Shown: in pieces, positions 10,052 to 21,262 of the stretch
Position numbering within the stretch: position 1 is the first letter of the stretch
How the letters are laid out: each line of letters starts with the position of its first letter
Source of the DNA: Eulemur rufifrons
Lineage: Eukaryota > Chordata > Mammalia > Primates > Lemuridae
DNA length: 64,000 bases
Assembly: GCF_041146395.1 (NCBI RefSeq)
Contig: NC_090986.1
Location: forward strand, 40,646,001-40,710,000
Direction of reading: 5' to 3'
Made by a program: the position numbers and the translations under genes
The notes under the pieces: generated by a model
Told to the model about the DNA's origin: nothing
Databases searched by the model: none
What the model saw: the letters and a program-made list of their open reading frames with translations, nothing else

Positions 10052-12682
10052 TTTTTGACTGGGATAACCTTGTCTTTAAGCTCTGAAACTCTTTCTTTTG
10101 CTTGATCTAGTCTGTTAAAACTTTCCACTGTATTTTGAAATTAAATGACTCATTTCCACAAGTTCTGTTATTTTTTTTTAAATCTATCTCTTCAGTGAAT
10201 TTTTCATTCATGTGCTGAATTTTTTTATTTTTTTTTTGTGTTGGTTTTCAACTTCCTTATCAATTTCATTGATCTTACTTGTGATTCAAATTTTGAATTC
10301 CATATCTGACATTTCAAAAATTTCCTTTTGGTTGGAGTCCGTTGTTATAGAGCTAGCAATTTACCGTGATCCTTTGGAAACAGCCTACTTTTTCATATTG
10401 TCAGAGTTCTTATGCTGCTATTCTTTCTCATCTGAAACCTCTTCCCTTTGCTCAAAACAGATAGTTTTGTGGTTCACCTGTTCTCCTCTGCTGGGAACTC
10501 TGCTGCTCAGTGTACAGAGGGGACGGTACACTGCCTTTTGTCTCATTCAGGTAGGTACTCACTTTGCTGTTGCTGGCAGTTTGGGTTGGTTAGACCTCAG
10601 ACCCCTGGGAGAGTGTTCAGGTGCCAGCGGTACTTCACTGGGTTAGGTAATCCAGAGTTCCCAGACCCCTGGATGGCATGCTTGAGTCCTGGGGGGGACT
10701 GAGACCACGCTGGCAAACTTGCCTTCAAGCCTCACTGAGTTCAGCTGCTGCCTGTGATAGTGGGTGATGGAATTATATCCTGCTCCAAAAGAATGTTCAG
10801 GCAGGAGGAGGGCAGATGCACTGTGAGCCCAGGACAGGAGAGGTGGGTCCCTCTCGACAAGATTAGCAGCTGTGGGGGGCAGCACATGCTACTCACACCT
10901 CCCTCTCTCAGCAATGACAGTGGTCCCTGTCTTTCAGGGGCACAAAAGTGCCCAGATTTCCAGCTTCCATCCTGGCTTAGCTGTAGCAGAGGTTATGGAG
11001 GCAGCTCAACCCACTGCGTGCAGGACTACAAGTCTGGCTGTGGGCTGTGGCTGAAATGTTCCAATGAGGGAGGTGTGGTTGCACCAGGGACTTGCCTCTA
11101 GGGAGAATAGGCCCCTCCCAGAAAAGACAGGCAGCTCAGAGAGAGGACTGCTAGTGCATCCCTCCCTAAGGGGAGGCTTTTGTAGCTTTTGTCCTTGGAG
11201 CACTTGCTGTGGCTTTTTAGAAGTAAATGACAAAGCCCCAAGCTCTGTGGAATCCTGGATATGATAGGTGCTCCATCGGAGGTGGGGCAGCCATTCTCAT
11301 GTGCCCTGGCTTAACCATCCCCCAGAGCCCCCCTCACCCGGCTTGAATGGAAATGGCCTTTCACCCATAGCTGTCTCAGTAGCAGTGGGGCAGAGGGAGG
11401 TGGAGGAGAGGGCCCTAAATGGTGGGGCACTGGTGCCCTGGTCCCCTTTTTCCTAAGGGGCCTTCTGATGTGCTACACTCTCCTCTCAGCTGGAAGTGGC
11501 CCACCCTGAATGCCCAAGCTCCAGGAGACCCACAGTTTCCCCAGGAACCCCCCTTCCCGGACCCCTAAGAATGCTGTGGTCCAAGTAAGTGCTAAAGGGC
11601 ATTGGCTATAGATCTAGTGAAGGGAAGACCCAGGGGCTGATATTCCTAGGCTGGGACAGCTGCATGAACACTGCTTGTCCATGAAGGGAGGGAAATAAGC
11701 CACACCCTCTGTGCACAATCTGGGCAGCTGAGCAGAGTACTACTGGGGGTTTAGTCCCCTGCTGCAAGCTTAGAACTGGTTGACCTGCCGCTTGTCTATG
11801 TCAAAAGCTTGTGCTTGGGAGCACGGGTGGTAATATTGACAGTGTTGGGTGGTTGTAAGAGGAGGGGTTCCCCTTTCCATGTCCCTTCCTGGGCTCCACT
11901 GCTCAGGGGCAGGGACAGTCTTCTACCCTATGATCTCCTCTCTGCACTTCTATCTTTACTGGGAGGGGTGCAGACAACTTTGGATCACACGCCAGGGGCT
12001 CTCTGGTACAGGAGAGCACATGCTCCGCCTTCCTCTGTCCAAACAAGCATTCACAGCGCTTCCCAGTCGCCTTGGGGCAGCCTGCCCTGTGATGGGAACA
12101 CTGCTGCTCCCCTGCGTCTTTCATTTCCTTTGTGGTTGTCACAGTCCAAGTGGGTGCTGGGCAATGTTCGTGTGAGTCCAGTGACAGGGAGACTGAGAGG
12201 GTGTGACTTCCCTGGCAGGATAGAGGCACCTGGTATGTGTGCTGGCAATATGGCACCTGCCATCTCAGCTTGAGTGTGTGGTGGGGGAAGTGACCCTCTG
12301 TGGCTCTGCAGCCCAGTGCTCTGCCCCCAGGGAGCTCTCGGTTTGCTGATGGCAGCAGTGCTGGGATCCCTCAGGGCAGAAGGGCTCTCTGACAGATTGG
12401 AAGCTGGCAGACTGCCACATCGTGAGGGGAGGAAAAGTAAACACTCCCATCTACACTTGTCGCCCTGCTCCAAATCCCTCAGGAGTTCGTCTCTGCCAAA
12501 ATCTCGCTCCTTCTTTTTCTTCTCTGCAACTTCCTTGCGTGAAATATCCGGTAAGGGTAGGGGTTCTGGCCCTTTCCGTCAGTATTTCACCTGCGCTATA
12601 CTTTTTCTCCTGAAACTTTTTCTCCTATTTGGGATGATTTGAAGACCGATGTCTCTAATTGGCCATCTTACTCCCTCGCCCC
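10052..12682 (-). mobile_element. L1 5' UTR and start of ORF1, antisense
   Basis: Position 12682 is close to the true L1 5' terminus: the complement reads 'gggagtaagatggccaatta', the hallmark start of primate L1s, with a YY1-type 'aagatggcc' word (+ strand 12661-12669). From there leftward lies a GC-rich 5' UTR of about 2.2 kb, unusually CpG-rich for the window. Then comes an A/T-rich part (10052-10460) with 'ccttttggttggagtcc', typical just upstream of and into ORF1. Open frames of 115-154 codons in this block are not genes. ORF1 is cut at 10052 and ORF2 is missing. Confidence 0.85.
12655..12682 (-). promoter_or_regulatory. L1 5'-terminal YY1-type motif
   Basis: The word 'ggccatctt' at 12661-12669 (complement 'aagatggcc') lies within 20 bases of the L1 5' end. 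In human L1 this YY1 site sets accurate transcription initiation. That is known of the family; activity in this old copy is not implied. Confidence 0.7.
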
Positions 12683-13440
12683 TGTGGCTTCTCTAGCTCT
12701 TTTTCTTAATAAATGTATCCAATTAAAAGTATGAAGATTATAAAAGATAGCAGAATGATATCAAAAGCTTTAAGTTCTACTTTCGTATCTACATAGTTTG
12801 AGACGCATTTTCCCCTCTACTTTATTGCAGTGAATATCCCAAAGCATAAAAAGTGTTTAATACCAAATAAGAATACCATATTTATGGTATGAAATAAATA
12901 GGGTATCGGATTTCTTGATGGTAGTTTGCATTTATGTGAATGGAATAGAAAAAGCCTGACACCCAATTAAACTTCATGACCCATAGACAACACTCAAGGA
13001 TGTAGCTCTATAGGTATAACCATTCCTCAACATTACTTGAATTTTATTACTAGTCACATATTGTGCATACATTAAAAGTGTTCATGTAATTATAAATCAA
13101 AAGTTAGAAATATTAGATTTTGTTGCAACTATGTTAAAAATAGTTATCTACTTGCACAGTTTTAGTCTTTGTGTACCCTGCCTCATAAAATTACAGTTTT
13201 GGATAATGAAGAAAATACGTGTCACATTATAAATTATTTTATTAGCTTTATGGTTTCAAAATTAGCTTTTTATGTGTTTAAATTGTGGGAATTAATTCAT
13301 TAGGATGCCTTAGGGTGAACTAATAAAATTAAACCTCTGACTCTGAAGGGCTAAAAGCAGCTTTTAGATGATGGTGATCTTACCAAGAGTGTCTACCTAA
13401 TCCTCATTGTTTTTTATTTGAAAATTCCTAAAACAATGTA
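12683..13440. other. Unassigned AT-rich stretch
   Basis: No gene or clear repeat recognised to the right of the L1 terminus. A target-site duplication for the L1 could not be found. Confidence 0.5.
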
Positions 13441-13458
13441 AGTTCAATAAGGAATAAT

Positions 13459-13513
13459 GTGTGTGTATATACATATGAGGGTGTGTGTACATATATGTAT
13501 AAATATATATGCT
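13459..13513. repeat. TG/TA microsatellite, impure
   Basis: Alternating TG and TA steps ('tgtgtgtatatacatatg', 'gtgtgtgtacatatatg') make a short imperfect dinucleotide repeat. Confidence 0.75.
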
Positions 13514-13804
13514 TTTCTGTTTCATACTTGTTTGAATTTGACCTTTTTCTTTTCAACTAGAGGTATTTATCACCTCAGGAGGCTATAGATTATAGTAATT
13601 AGGAAGGCAAAAATAAGAGTCAGTATTAACTTTTGATTACCAAAATAGCATCTCGTAGTTCATAGATGGGTAACAGTTCTGGAAGCTATGTTACAGGGAA
13701 AACTTTCTTAAAATGTAAAAGCTTTTTTTTTTTTTGCATATCAAGAACAAAACTTGGTGGTCTGAACTGAGATTTTAAGCCATAGGAAATAAGAACTCAA
13801 CATG
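13514..13804. other. Unassigned
   Basis: AT-rich, with a T-run at 13723-13735. Nothing else seen. Confidence 0.5.
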
Positions 13805-14640
13805 TGCCCAGGTTAAAAAGCAGAGCCCTCGTAATTATGGAGTGTGGAGAAGTACGGGAAGGCAAGGACTGGAGAAAAGTGTGAATTTTCTTCCTGGTCC
13901 CTCAGGAACACAGCAGCCCCTTCTCCAGCCCTCATCCTCCAGGCCTTGCCTTGGGTGTGAGCGGTGAGAAGAAAGAAACCACAGGTGGTGACTTAGGGAA
14001 CTCAAGGTGGAGACTGCCACCCAGAGAGTCCCCACTTGAACATCTGACATAGAGCCCCTGCAGGTGAAGGAGACAGTGCCCTGGTCTGTTTAGGCAGAAA
14101 AAGGGCCTGAGAGTGTCCCGAGCAAATATCAGCTCTCAAGGGGACAGTGTGGATTCCACAAATTCCTCTGTAGCCTGCGGGTTATAGAAAACTAGTAAAG
14201 ATAAAATTAAGCTGATGGCTGTAGGATGGACCCACAGAGCACAGCTGTGGCTATGTGTAAGAAAATCTGCAATGTTGACAAGAGGAAGGGGAAGGAATAG
14301 TGGTCAGTAGCAAGAAGTGGCTGATGTCCTTGGAGGCGATTGTCATGCTTTGGCCAGGCTGAGGAAGAAATTCACAACTTACATCAGCCGCGGGCACTTC
14401 AGCATGAGAGGCCATGAGCAGATGCCCAGAGCCAGACAGGACAAGGCCTTCATTCAGGCGACAGCATTTGAACCTCTGATCGTCTAGTACCATGAGAACA
14501 TCAGCTTTTTCCTGTATCCAGTCACTATCGTGGGAGGACACAGGATGGGAGACCCCTTGAGAAGGAAGAGAGAGCTTGGGAGGGACATAAAACTTTGACC
14601 TGGCTTCATTTTTACCCAAAAGAGAATGAGTTTCCTTTAG
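13805..14640. other. Unidentified block of higher GC
   Basis: About 0.8 kb with visibly higher GC than its flanks and no low complexity. The antisense strand holds an uninterrupted frame of 122 codons at 14251-14619 with no domain I recognise. It could be an endogenous-retrovirus internal piece, a lineage-specific repeat or a decayed retrocopy. No poly(A), target-site duplication or LTR end was found, so its nature is open. Confidence 0.35.
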
Positions 14641-15420
14641 TTAGAAAGTTTACATCCTTCTCCCAACCTTGCCTGCCATCGGAGGGAAAGGAGTGTAGGA
14701 ACAAAATGAAGTTGTGAACAATAGAGAAAAGGACTTTTTGTTTCTTGCACATTGGGGTCTCGTGTGAATTTTCATCCTATTTCATGCTTACAAATGTCTA
14801 TTTTTCTGAACTGAAAACTTGCTTCATATATATGGTTGGGTGGCTGCTGAGCCTCTCAGAGATAGCATTAAGCTGAATGCTTGACATCTTGGCAAATACA
14901 AACCCTGTGCTCCACCTCTTAATGTAATGCTATCAAATTTGGAGTCAGAAACTCTTTGAAAAAGCTTTGAAATTTGAGTCCAGTGAAAATATATTTTGTG
15001 TACTGTGATGGATCAATTGCAGGCTACATTTTTGAATAGTAAAACATGTTCTTTACAAGAAAGCCACCCATGTTATTGAGAACAGTTTTTTAAAGTAGAC
15101 AGACAGTGGAATTTGTATGGCTTTAAGTTAGAGGATTAACTTGAGATGATACAATTGTACAAGCCAATGTCAGTTAAAAATATAATACTCTCATGCCTTA
15201 GGATAATGTTCTTGAATGGGTCTATTGTCTGTCCCGAACAAAGCAGGGTTGTTTCCTCTTGAGTGCCAAGGGCTTCTTGCTTCCCTGACATTCAAAATTC
15301 ATGCCATGAGGCTATTTATAAGCTGGTCTGCGTCAAGAACTTCTGTACTTTGGAAATGAACGTTGTCATTCAAGTTTCAGGCTTTCCTCAATATTCATGC
15401 CAGTTTAATTTAACTATTTC
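14641..15420. other. Unassigned stretch
   Basis: No gene or repeat recognised. The open frame at 15263-15457 runs into the G-rich and A-rich tract next to the Alu and is not credible. Confidence 0.5.
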
Positions 15421-15434
15421 AAAAGAAATTAGAG

Positions 15435-15472
15435 GGGGAGGGGGAGGGGTTAAGTAAAAAATAAAAAATAAA
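15435..15472. repeat. G-rich then A-rich insert between target-site words
   Basis: Thirty-eight bases beginning 'gggagggggagggg' and ending in an AATAAA-like A-rich tract. It is bounded on both sides by the word AAAAGAAATTAGA. This is what a severely 5'-truncated retroposon with its tail would look like, placed directly before the Alu. Confidence 0.5.
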
Positions 15473-15485
15473 AAAAGAAATTAGA

Positions 15486-15800
15486 GGGGCTGAGTGTGGT
15501 AGCTCACACCTGTCATCCTAGTACTCTGGAAAGCTTGAGCTCAGGAGTTCAAGACCAGCCTGAGCAAGAGCGAGACCCCATCTCTACTTAAAATAGAAAA
15601 ATTAGCCGGGCATTGTGGCCCACACTTGTAGTCCCAGCTACTCGGGAGGCTGAGGAAGGAGGATCACTTGAGCCCAGGAGTTTGAGGTTGCTGTGAGATA
15701 GGCTGACGCCACAGCACTCTACACAGGGCAACAGAGTGAGACTTTGTCTCAAAAAAAAAAAAATATTATATATATATATATATATCTTTTTAAAAAAAAA
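15486..15800 (+). mobile_element. Alu SINE, strepsirrhine type
   Basis: A dimeric Alu in sense: head 'ggctgagtgtggtagctcac', left monomer, the 'gagcaagagcgagacccc' segment, 'aattagccgggcattgtgg', a right monomer with 'gttgctgtgagataggctg', and an A-tail that passes into a (TA)n run. It is flanked by AAAAGAAATTAGA at 15473-15485 and 15797-15809. Alus are 7SL-derived and non-autonomous, moved by L1. This copy lacks the long linker seen in the two antisense copies. Confidence 0.95.
15764..15787. repeat. TA microsatellite in Alu tail
   Basis: A short (TA)n run grown within the A-rich tail of the Alu. Confidence 0.85.
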
Positions 15801-15951
15801 GAAATTAGAAAGCATCTAGGCAAGAGTAATTCAAATATATTATTTCTCCGTAGACATAAGTTTAGAACATGAATGAGATAGATTTGGGTTTAGAATTAGG
15901 GAAGAATTTCTTGCCTCTTACCAATCATTGACCTATAGCATTGATTCACAA

Positions 15952-16135
15952 ACTGCTGTTACTAGTCCAACTTCACCTGGAAATGTGTTATGAGAGCTTA
16001 CTAAAAATGCCAATTCTCAAGCCCCACTCCAGACCTACTGAATCAGAAACTCTGGTGGGTAGGGAGCTTGTGTTTTAACAGCCCTCCAGGTGATTCTGAT
16101 ACATTCTAAAATTGAAAACCATTAGCTCATAGAAT
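15952..16135 (-). mobile_element. MER5A-type hAT-Charlie element
   Basis: Read antisense it follows MER5A closely: 'agaatcacctggagggct', 'cagagtttctgattcagt' and 'aggtctggagtggggc', with degenerate inverted ends ('tgattcacaaact' at the left, 'gaaaaccatta' at the right). MER5A is a short non-autonomous DNA transposon family active early in placental evolution. Confidence 0.85.
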
Positions 16136-16329
16136 ATTACTAAAGAAATATCACTTTTCCTGAAATCTCTTAATAAGAGAAACATCCGCATATATGTAAC
16201 ACTTTGTTAAAAATATTTCCAAGAACCAGTTGGAGTAAATAATCTATTTAGTATTGCTTCATTTGTATGTATCTAAAGTTTAATTACATATTTGTCAAAA
16301 CAGTGCATACAATGGTAGATTCCGTTTGG
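16136..16329. other. Unassigned
   Basis: Nothing recognised between MER5A and the MIR pair. Confidence 0.5.
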
Positions 16330-16420
16330 TAATGAAAATATATGTAAAATACTTAGGACACTGCTTAGAACTTGCCTGGCACTTAGCTGAATGCTGTAAA
16401 AACATGGTAGCTCTTAATGA
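16330..16420 (+). mobile_element. MIR 3' fragment
   Basis: Contains 'atatatgtaaaatactta' and 'tgcctggcacttagctg', equivalent to the MIR 3' blocks around 'gcgcttagaacagtgcctgg', in sense. Confidence 0.6.
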
Positions 16421-16575
16421 ACATCTACTTCAGGTAGGCAATGTGCTGGCCAGTTTTATATACATTATCTTGTGTAGATATCTAGTCTTCCTTTCAAAGG
16501 TAAAGTAACTTCCCAAATACCATGTATTTAGTAGGTGATGGGTCAGCTGTAAGTCTGTTGTTCAACTACAGCCCT
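16421..16575 (-). mobile_element. MIR core, antisense
   Basis: Shows 'ttatatacattatcttgtg', 'aaagtaacttcccaaatac' and 'tagtaggtgatgggtcag', the antisense MIR core. It meets a sense MIR end at about 16420, so two MIR pieces face each other here. Confidence 0.65.
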
Positions 16576-17448
16576 ACTTCCCTGAGTTAATTTCCGTAAG
16601 TGGCACTCTAGTTAGGATGTTCAGTAACCACTATGGTAGGATCTTATTTTGAAATACTATTCCCTTAGCAATAATCAGTGTTCAGACAATAGAATGTGTC
16701 TGATTAATATAGTGATACACTTTGGAATAAAGACATTGAAGAAGTGGACGATCATTAGCAGCATTTATATTTATAATGTGCTTAAATATCTCTTCTATAA
16801 CTAAACTTATCTTTGATATTAAACCTCTTCGTAATGTGAGCACTTTAGTGCTATTACCTTTCCCATGAATCTATTGTAATGTATACCACTTACTCACAGA
16901 ACAGTTCTCATAACTAGACTGAGAGGAGTGCACAATATGAATGGTATTTAAGTCAGTAATTGGCTAAGTCAAAATTTTATTACATTATTACAAAAAGGAT
17001 CTTTCCTCTGAAAACTGGGATTCCATGATATATTATGGCTATGTCAAACATTTTTGAAAAAAGTAGTGATTAATACATTTGAAAAATAATTTGTCATTCT
17101 ATATAATGTTAATTGGCAGGACAGTGTCATTTGAGTATGGATCTACATCAATTAAATGCTATCTAATTGCTCATAACAATTAGCTGTAACTGGCAATATC
17201 TTGAGGGCTGATGCTATGGCAAGAAATAGGGAAGAGCAGAAATTTAGGAGACTGGAATTCAATAAAAAGTGGTAAGTTTTTAGTTCATGAGCTCAGAATT
17301 TGAGAGTGCACTGCTATTATTCAACCAAACCATCAAGAGGTCACATAAAACTTCTGGGTCATATAAGACTTCTGCTTTTTCCTGAAACTACAACTAAACC
17401 TAGTGTGAAAAACCAATTTTTTAAAGCATAAACAAATAAGGCTGACTA
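16576..17448. other. Unassigned AT-rich stretch
   Basis: No gene or repeat recognised. Confidence 0.5.
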
Positions 17449-17812
17449 TTATGGGTTGAACTGCATCCCTCCAAAAAGACATGTAGAAGTTCTAAGCCCC
17501 AGTACCCCAGAATGTGACCTTATTTGAAAATAGGATCATTGCAGATGTAACTAATTAAGATGAGGTAATACCGGAATAGGTTGTGCCTTTAATCCAATTT
17601 GGCTGGTGTCCTTATAAGAAGATAGAGACATAGAGGAAGGACAGCCATATGTGGATGCAGACACACAGGGAGAACACCATGTGAGGCTGGAGGCGGATAT
17701 CGTACTGATGCATCAACAAGCCAAGGAAAGCCTGCCTTAGCAGACGCTGGAAGAGGCAAGGAAGAATTCTCCCTTGGAAGTTTCCAAGAGAGCACGGCCC
17801 CTGCTAGGTCTA
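17449..17812 (+). mobile_element. ERVL-MaLR LTR (MLT1-like), 3'-truncated
   Basis: Starts 'tatgggttgaactgcatcc' and continues 'ccagtaccccagaatgtga', 'gatgtaactaattaagatga', 'ctggtgtccttataagaag' and an 'acacagggagaacacc' block. This is the standard order of MLT-class LTRs. The last part, with its poly(A) signal, is missing: identity stops at about 17812, where a different block starts. It is a solitary LTR remnant of an ancient endogenous retrovirus-like element. Confidence 0.85.
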
Positions 17813-18312
17813 TCTGGATATTCCTGGTCCTGCGTTCCCGGTGTCAAGAGTGAGTACTGCTACCGAGTTGAGCCGATGATGGAGTGATCACAAATACAAA
17901 GCAATCCCACACAGTTTAGTACAGAAAAGGAAGAAACTATACAAAGTGAAAGTAAAGAAGGAAGCTACCCAAGTGAGAACAGTTCCAGAGAGAACAGATC
18001 AGTCTCCACGGGTGGAGAAGGACGTTGAAGCCTCCCAGATGGTCTCATTCTATCGGCCCGGCCCGGGGGAGGGCTTACAGGAGGCGTGGGATATTACCAA
18101 ATGATTATCACGTGTTCTGCATTTTCCTGCTCCCCTTCCCCTGATTGGTCCCCAGATTCTTCGCCCCTAGGAACCACCCTCCTGGCCTGCAGATTTGATT
18201 GCTACCTAGCAGCCCTGCCAACAAATTTCTGGTGGTACCGTGTTAAGGCAAGTGTACCTCCACGATGAGGTAATGGGAAAGAAGAAAAAGACGACAAAAA
18301 TATGTGACACCG
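17813..18312 (-). mobile_element. Possible LTR, family unknown
   Basis: A 0.5-kb block with higher GC and CpG than its flanks, including 'ggcccggcccgggggag' near 18056. The antisense strand carries a CCAAT-type 'gaccaatcag' word (+ strand 'ctgattggtc' at 18142-18151) upstream of a T-rich, polypyrimidine stretch, a layout reminiscent of a retroviral LTR. There is no clear TG...CA end and no target-site duplication, so this remains a suggestion. Confidence 0.35.
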
Positions 18313-18700
18313 GAAAGCCCTCCAGAGGCATTAGTTGATTCAGCAATACCAAGAAAGCCGACATCCAAGTTTACTGTGGGAAAAGTCAAGAAATGACCTG
18401 ATTTACATTGCCCAATCCCCACCCTCTCCAGGAACCTGTACTACAAGCAGAGATGAGGGCGAGGGGCACAGAGGATATCTGGGCAGCGAGAGAATCAAGC
18501 AAGAGGCACGCACAGAAACAAGGATTATCAGACCAGCCCTGGAGGCCTTTGAATAGAGGGAGATGAGAACTTTGGAGAATTTTCCTGAGTTCTTGGAATG
18601 TAGCAGAGTTCTAGCAAGCATTAATGACATTAAAACCACAAGAACGCTAAGCCTGGAGTGAGAAGAGAATGTTCAAGAGTGCTGAGCTATTAATAGTATG
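18313..18700. other. Unassigned
   Basis: Mixed-composition sequence with a 73-codon frame (18335-18556) of no recognisable kind. It might belong to the same element as the LTR-like block on its left, but there is no positive evidence. Confidence 0.4.
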
Positions 18701-21023
18701 GATAAATTCCTTGATATTTTAAATGTTTAATGATATAACTTAATATAATCTAAAGATGGGGAAAGGTGGAAAGGAAGACCAGTTTGTCTACAGTGATATA
18801 ACAAATAGTTGCATCCTGGCAACAGTGTGATTTGACAGAACTTGGAGAGGAAATCAAATTGGAAGAAACTGGTTTCCATGTAAATGTTCTGGTTTAGGGT
18901 AGGTTTGCAGAGAGAAAGCACCCAACTAACTGTGGGCTTTGAGAAATAAGGACAATGACACTTGGCTACAACCAGGGAATTGTCAGTTTACTTTAAGACT
19001 ATAATGAACAAATCACCATATTTTACCCAAATTGGGGCGAATGCAAAACCTTTGGAACCTAATTTTAAGTATGAAAATCCTAGCAGCATTTTACAAAGAT
19101 TTCATTTTTCTGGTTTGTCAGAATTGCTTTAATGACTTGGTATTTTGCTTTAAACTATATATGATATGTTTGTAAAAATTCACTTTGTATTTCATTCTTT
19201 TCTTATGATGTATTTATTTAATGAGGCACTTTTAGTTTGAAAATAATTGGTTGTCCTAGGCTGTTTTCTTACCTCAAGTTTGAAAACTATAACCGTAGTA
19301 GTGACTGTAAAATGAATGAACCCAAATTCCTTTAATATGTTACTAGAAAACTCACAGATTATTAATAATTAACCCATTAAGTATAACCCCCTACGTTAAA
19401 ATGCCCCAACTAAAACTAAACTTTTTGTGCTTTTATAAAACATATTTCTGTTCAATGTAAGTACATGTATTATTATATAACTAATAACTATGTCTATTTT
19501 TTATAAAGATCACATGCTTTTAAAAGTTTTTAATTGAGAAAAATTATGGAATAATCATATTGATGACTAATTTAAAAGTAATATATTATTCAGGTAATGA
19601 TTACACAAAAAGCTCAGGCTTCACCACTATGCAATATATCCATGAAACACTACTGCACTTGGGCCCTTTAAATTTACACAAAAAAGTAGTATAGATTGAC
19701 ATTAATTTTCCATTACTTAAAAAAGGCTAAAACTAAAGCCCTAAACTTATTTTCCCACAACAATCTTTCAGATGCATGAAACCAAATAACATGTTAATTA
19801 GGACAAAGTAAATATTTCTAATTATGTATGAAAATCTTGTGAATAGGAGAATTCAAATAATGTAGACTAAATTTAATCTCAATATTATTGTTTGTTTTAA
19901 AATTATCTATCATTGTCCCATCTCTCTCTCTCTCTTAGATGGTCAGAACAATCAATAACGTTTTTATGTTTTAAGTTTGATATTACATTTCCCAAAATGA
20001 ATGGAGTCATTTTAAATGTATTATTAAATAACTAATTAACAAATATTAAATAATGTATTATTAAATAAACACGTTAGATTTTGAAGAATTGGTACACATA
20101 GAAAAAATATCACTGTTTTGATGGTTTATCTTTCCTTCAGAATACAGTTCTAAAGCTAACTCTTTTTGTTCACAATGCTCCAATTTCAAACTATGTAGTT
20201 TAAAAAAATAAATTTAGGTCAAGGGTTATTTTGAAAATCAAATAGGGTCACTAATTCCCCTACAGAATTATATTAATAACCAGTTGTGTAGTGAACCAGT
20301 TTTCATAAACGTTGACTGGATGGCATATATTACTTTAATTCAGGTATTGTAATGTTAATGCTTCTTTCAGTTGTAAATTATGTATATATCAAAAAGATAG
20401 CATTACTTCACCTCCTAATTTGATGTTGCTCTTTTTTTTAAAAAAAGAATGCATTTCTTTTTAACTCCAGGTAATTTGTGTTCAAATGAGCCTGGACTAC
20501 ATTAATAAGAAATTCAGACTCAAATTTCCATCACAAACTGTTCAGTTTATTGAAAAGTTAAATTGAAAACAATTTAGCTGCAAAAATTTGATAAATATCT
20601 ATTATATTAAAAGAACCATAACCTACTGAGGTATTACAAAGGTGAAACAAATATATAATAATTTGCATATATGCAAAAACATGATACATTCTAAAAAGAG
20701 AATATCAACTTTTCTAACACCAGATTGAAAAAGTTAGAATTGCTTTTTAAAAAATAATTTCTATGAAGATAAATGTTCCAAAAATTTTAGTTGTCAGATT
20801 CTATCTTCACCAAATATGAACATAGATGTGCAATTTTCCCAAATAATGATAATGCTTCAATATAACCCACCATCACTAAATAGGTTATTTTATTGTTTTG
20901 TAAGTGGGGATGGATTTACTCTGATCAATTTTCACATTCTTATTGAGTGTGTTCAACTCTTTCTTAGGGTCAGTGTTTCCCTGGTGAAATGGCTGTAATT
21001 AAGCATGCAGCACATAGGTTCAG
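18701..21023. other. Repeat-poor AT-rich stretch
   Basis: About 2.3 kb in which I recognise no interspersed repeat, apart from a short TC run at 19922-19936 and A/T-rich tracts. No open frame of interest. Such repeat-free stretches in a repeat-dense region sometimes hold conserved non-coding elements. Confidence 0.5.
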
Positions 21024-21262
21024 ACTAATGATAGCTAGTCCTTATATAGTTACTACTGTGCCTGGCACTTTGAAGCCCTTTACACATATTATTACAGTTA
21101 ATTCTGACAACAACCCACAAAATGGCTACTATTATTATCTCCATTTAGCAGAGATATGAGGTGACTTGCCCAAGGTTCCAAAGCTGTCAAGTAGCAGAGT
21201 TCCAGTTCATACCCAGGTAATCTAGTCCTAACATCCGTGCCCTAGATGATAACACTGCAGTC
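21024..21262 (-). mobile_element. MIR SINE, nearly full length
   Basis: Antisense MIR with well-kept core: 'actgtgcctggcactttga', 'gacttgcccaaggttcc', 'aagtagcagagttccagttc' and a final 'ccgtgccctagatgataacac'. Confidence 0.9.

Noticed and set aside
10212..10646. Sense 144-codon hydrophobic frame
   Set aside because: T-rich antisense of the L1 ORF1 upstream region yields runs of Phe, Leu and Ser that mimic membrane segments.
11809..12273. Sense open frame of 154 codons, with overlapping frames on both strands
   Set aside because: Lies wholly within the antisense L1 5' UTR. Several frames on both strands are open because of high GC, not coding.
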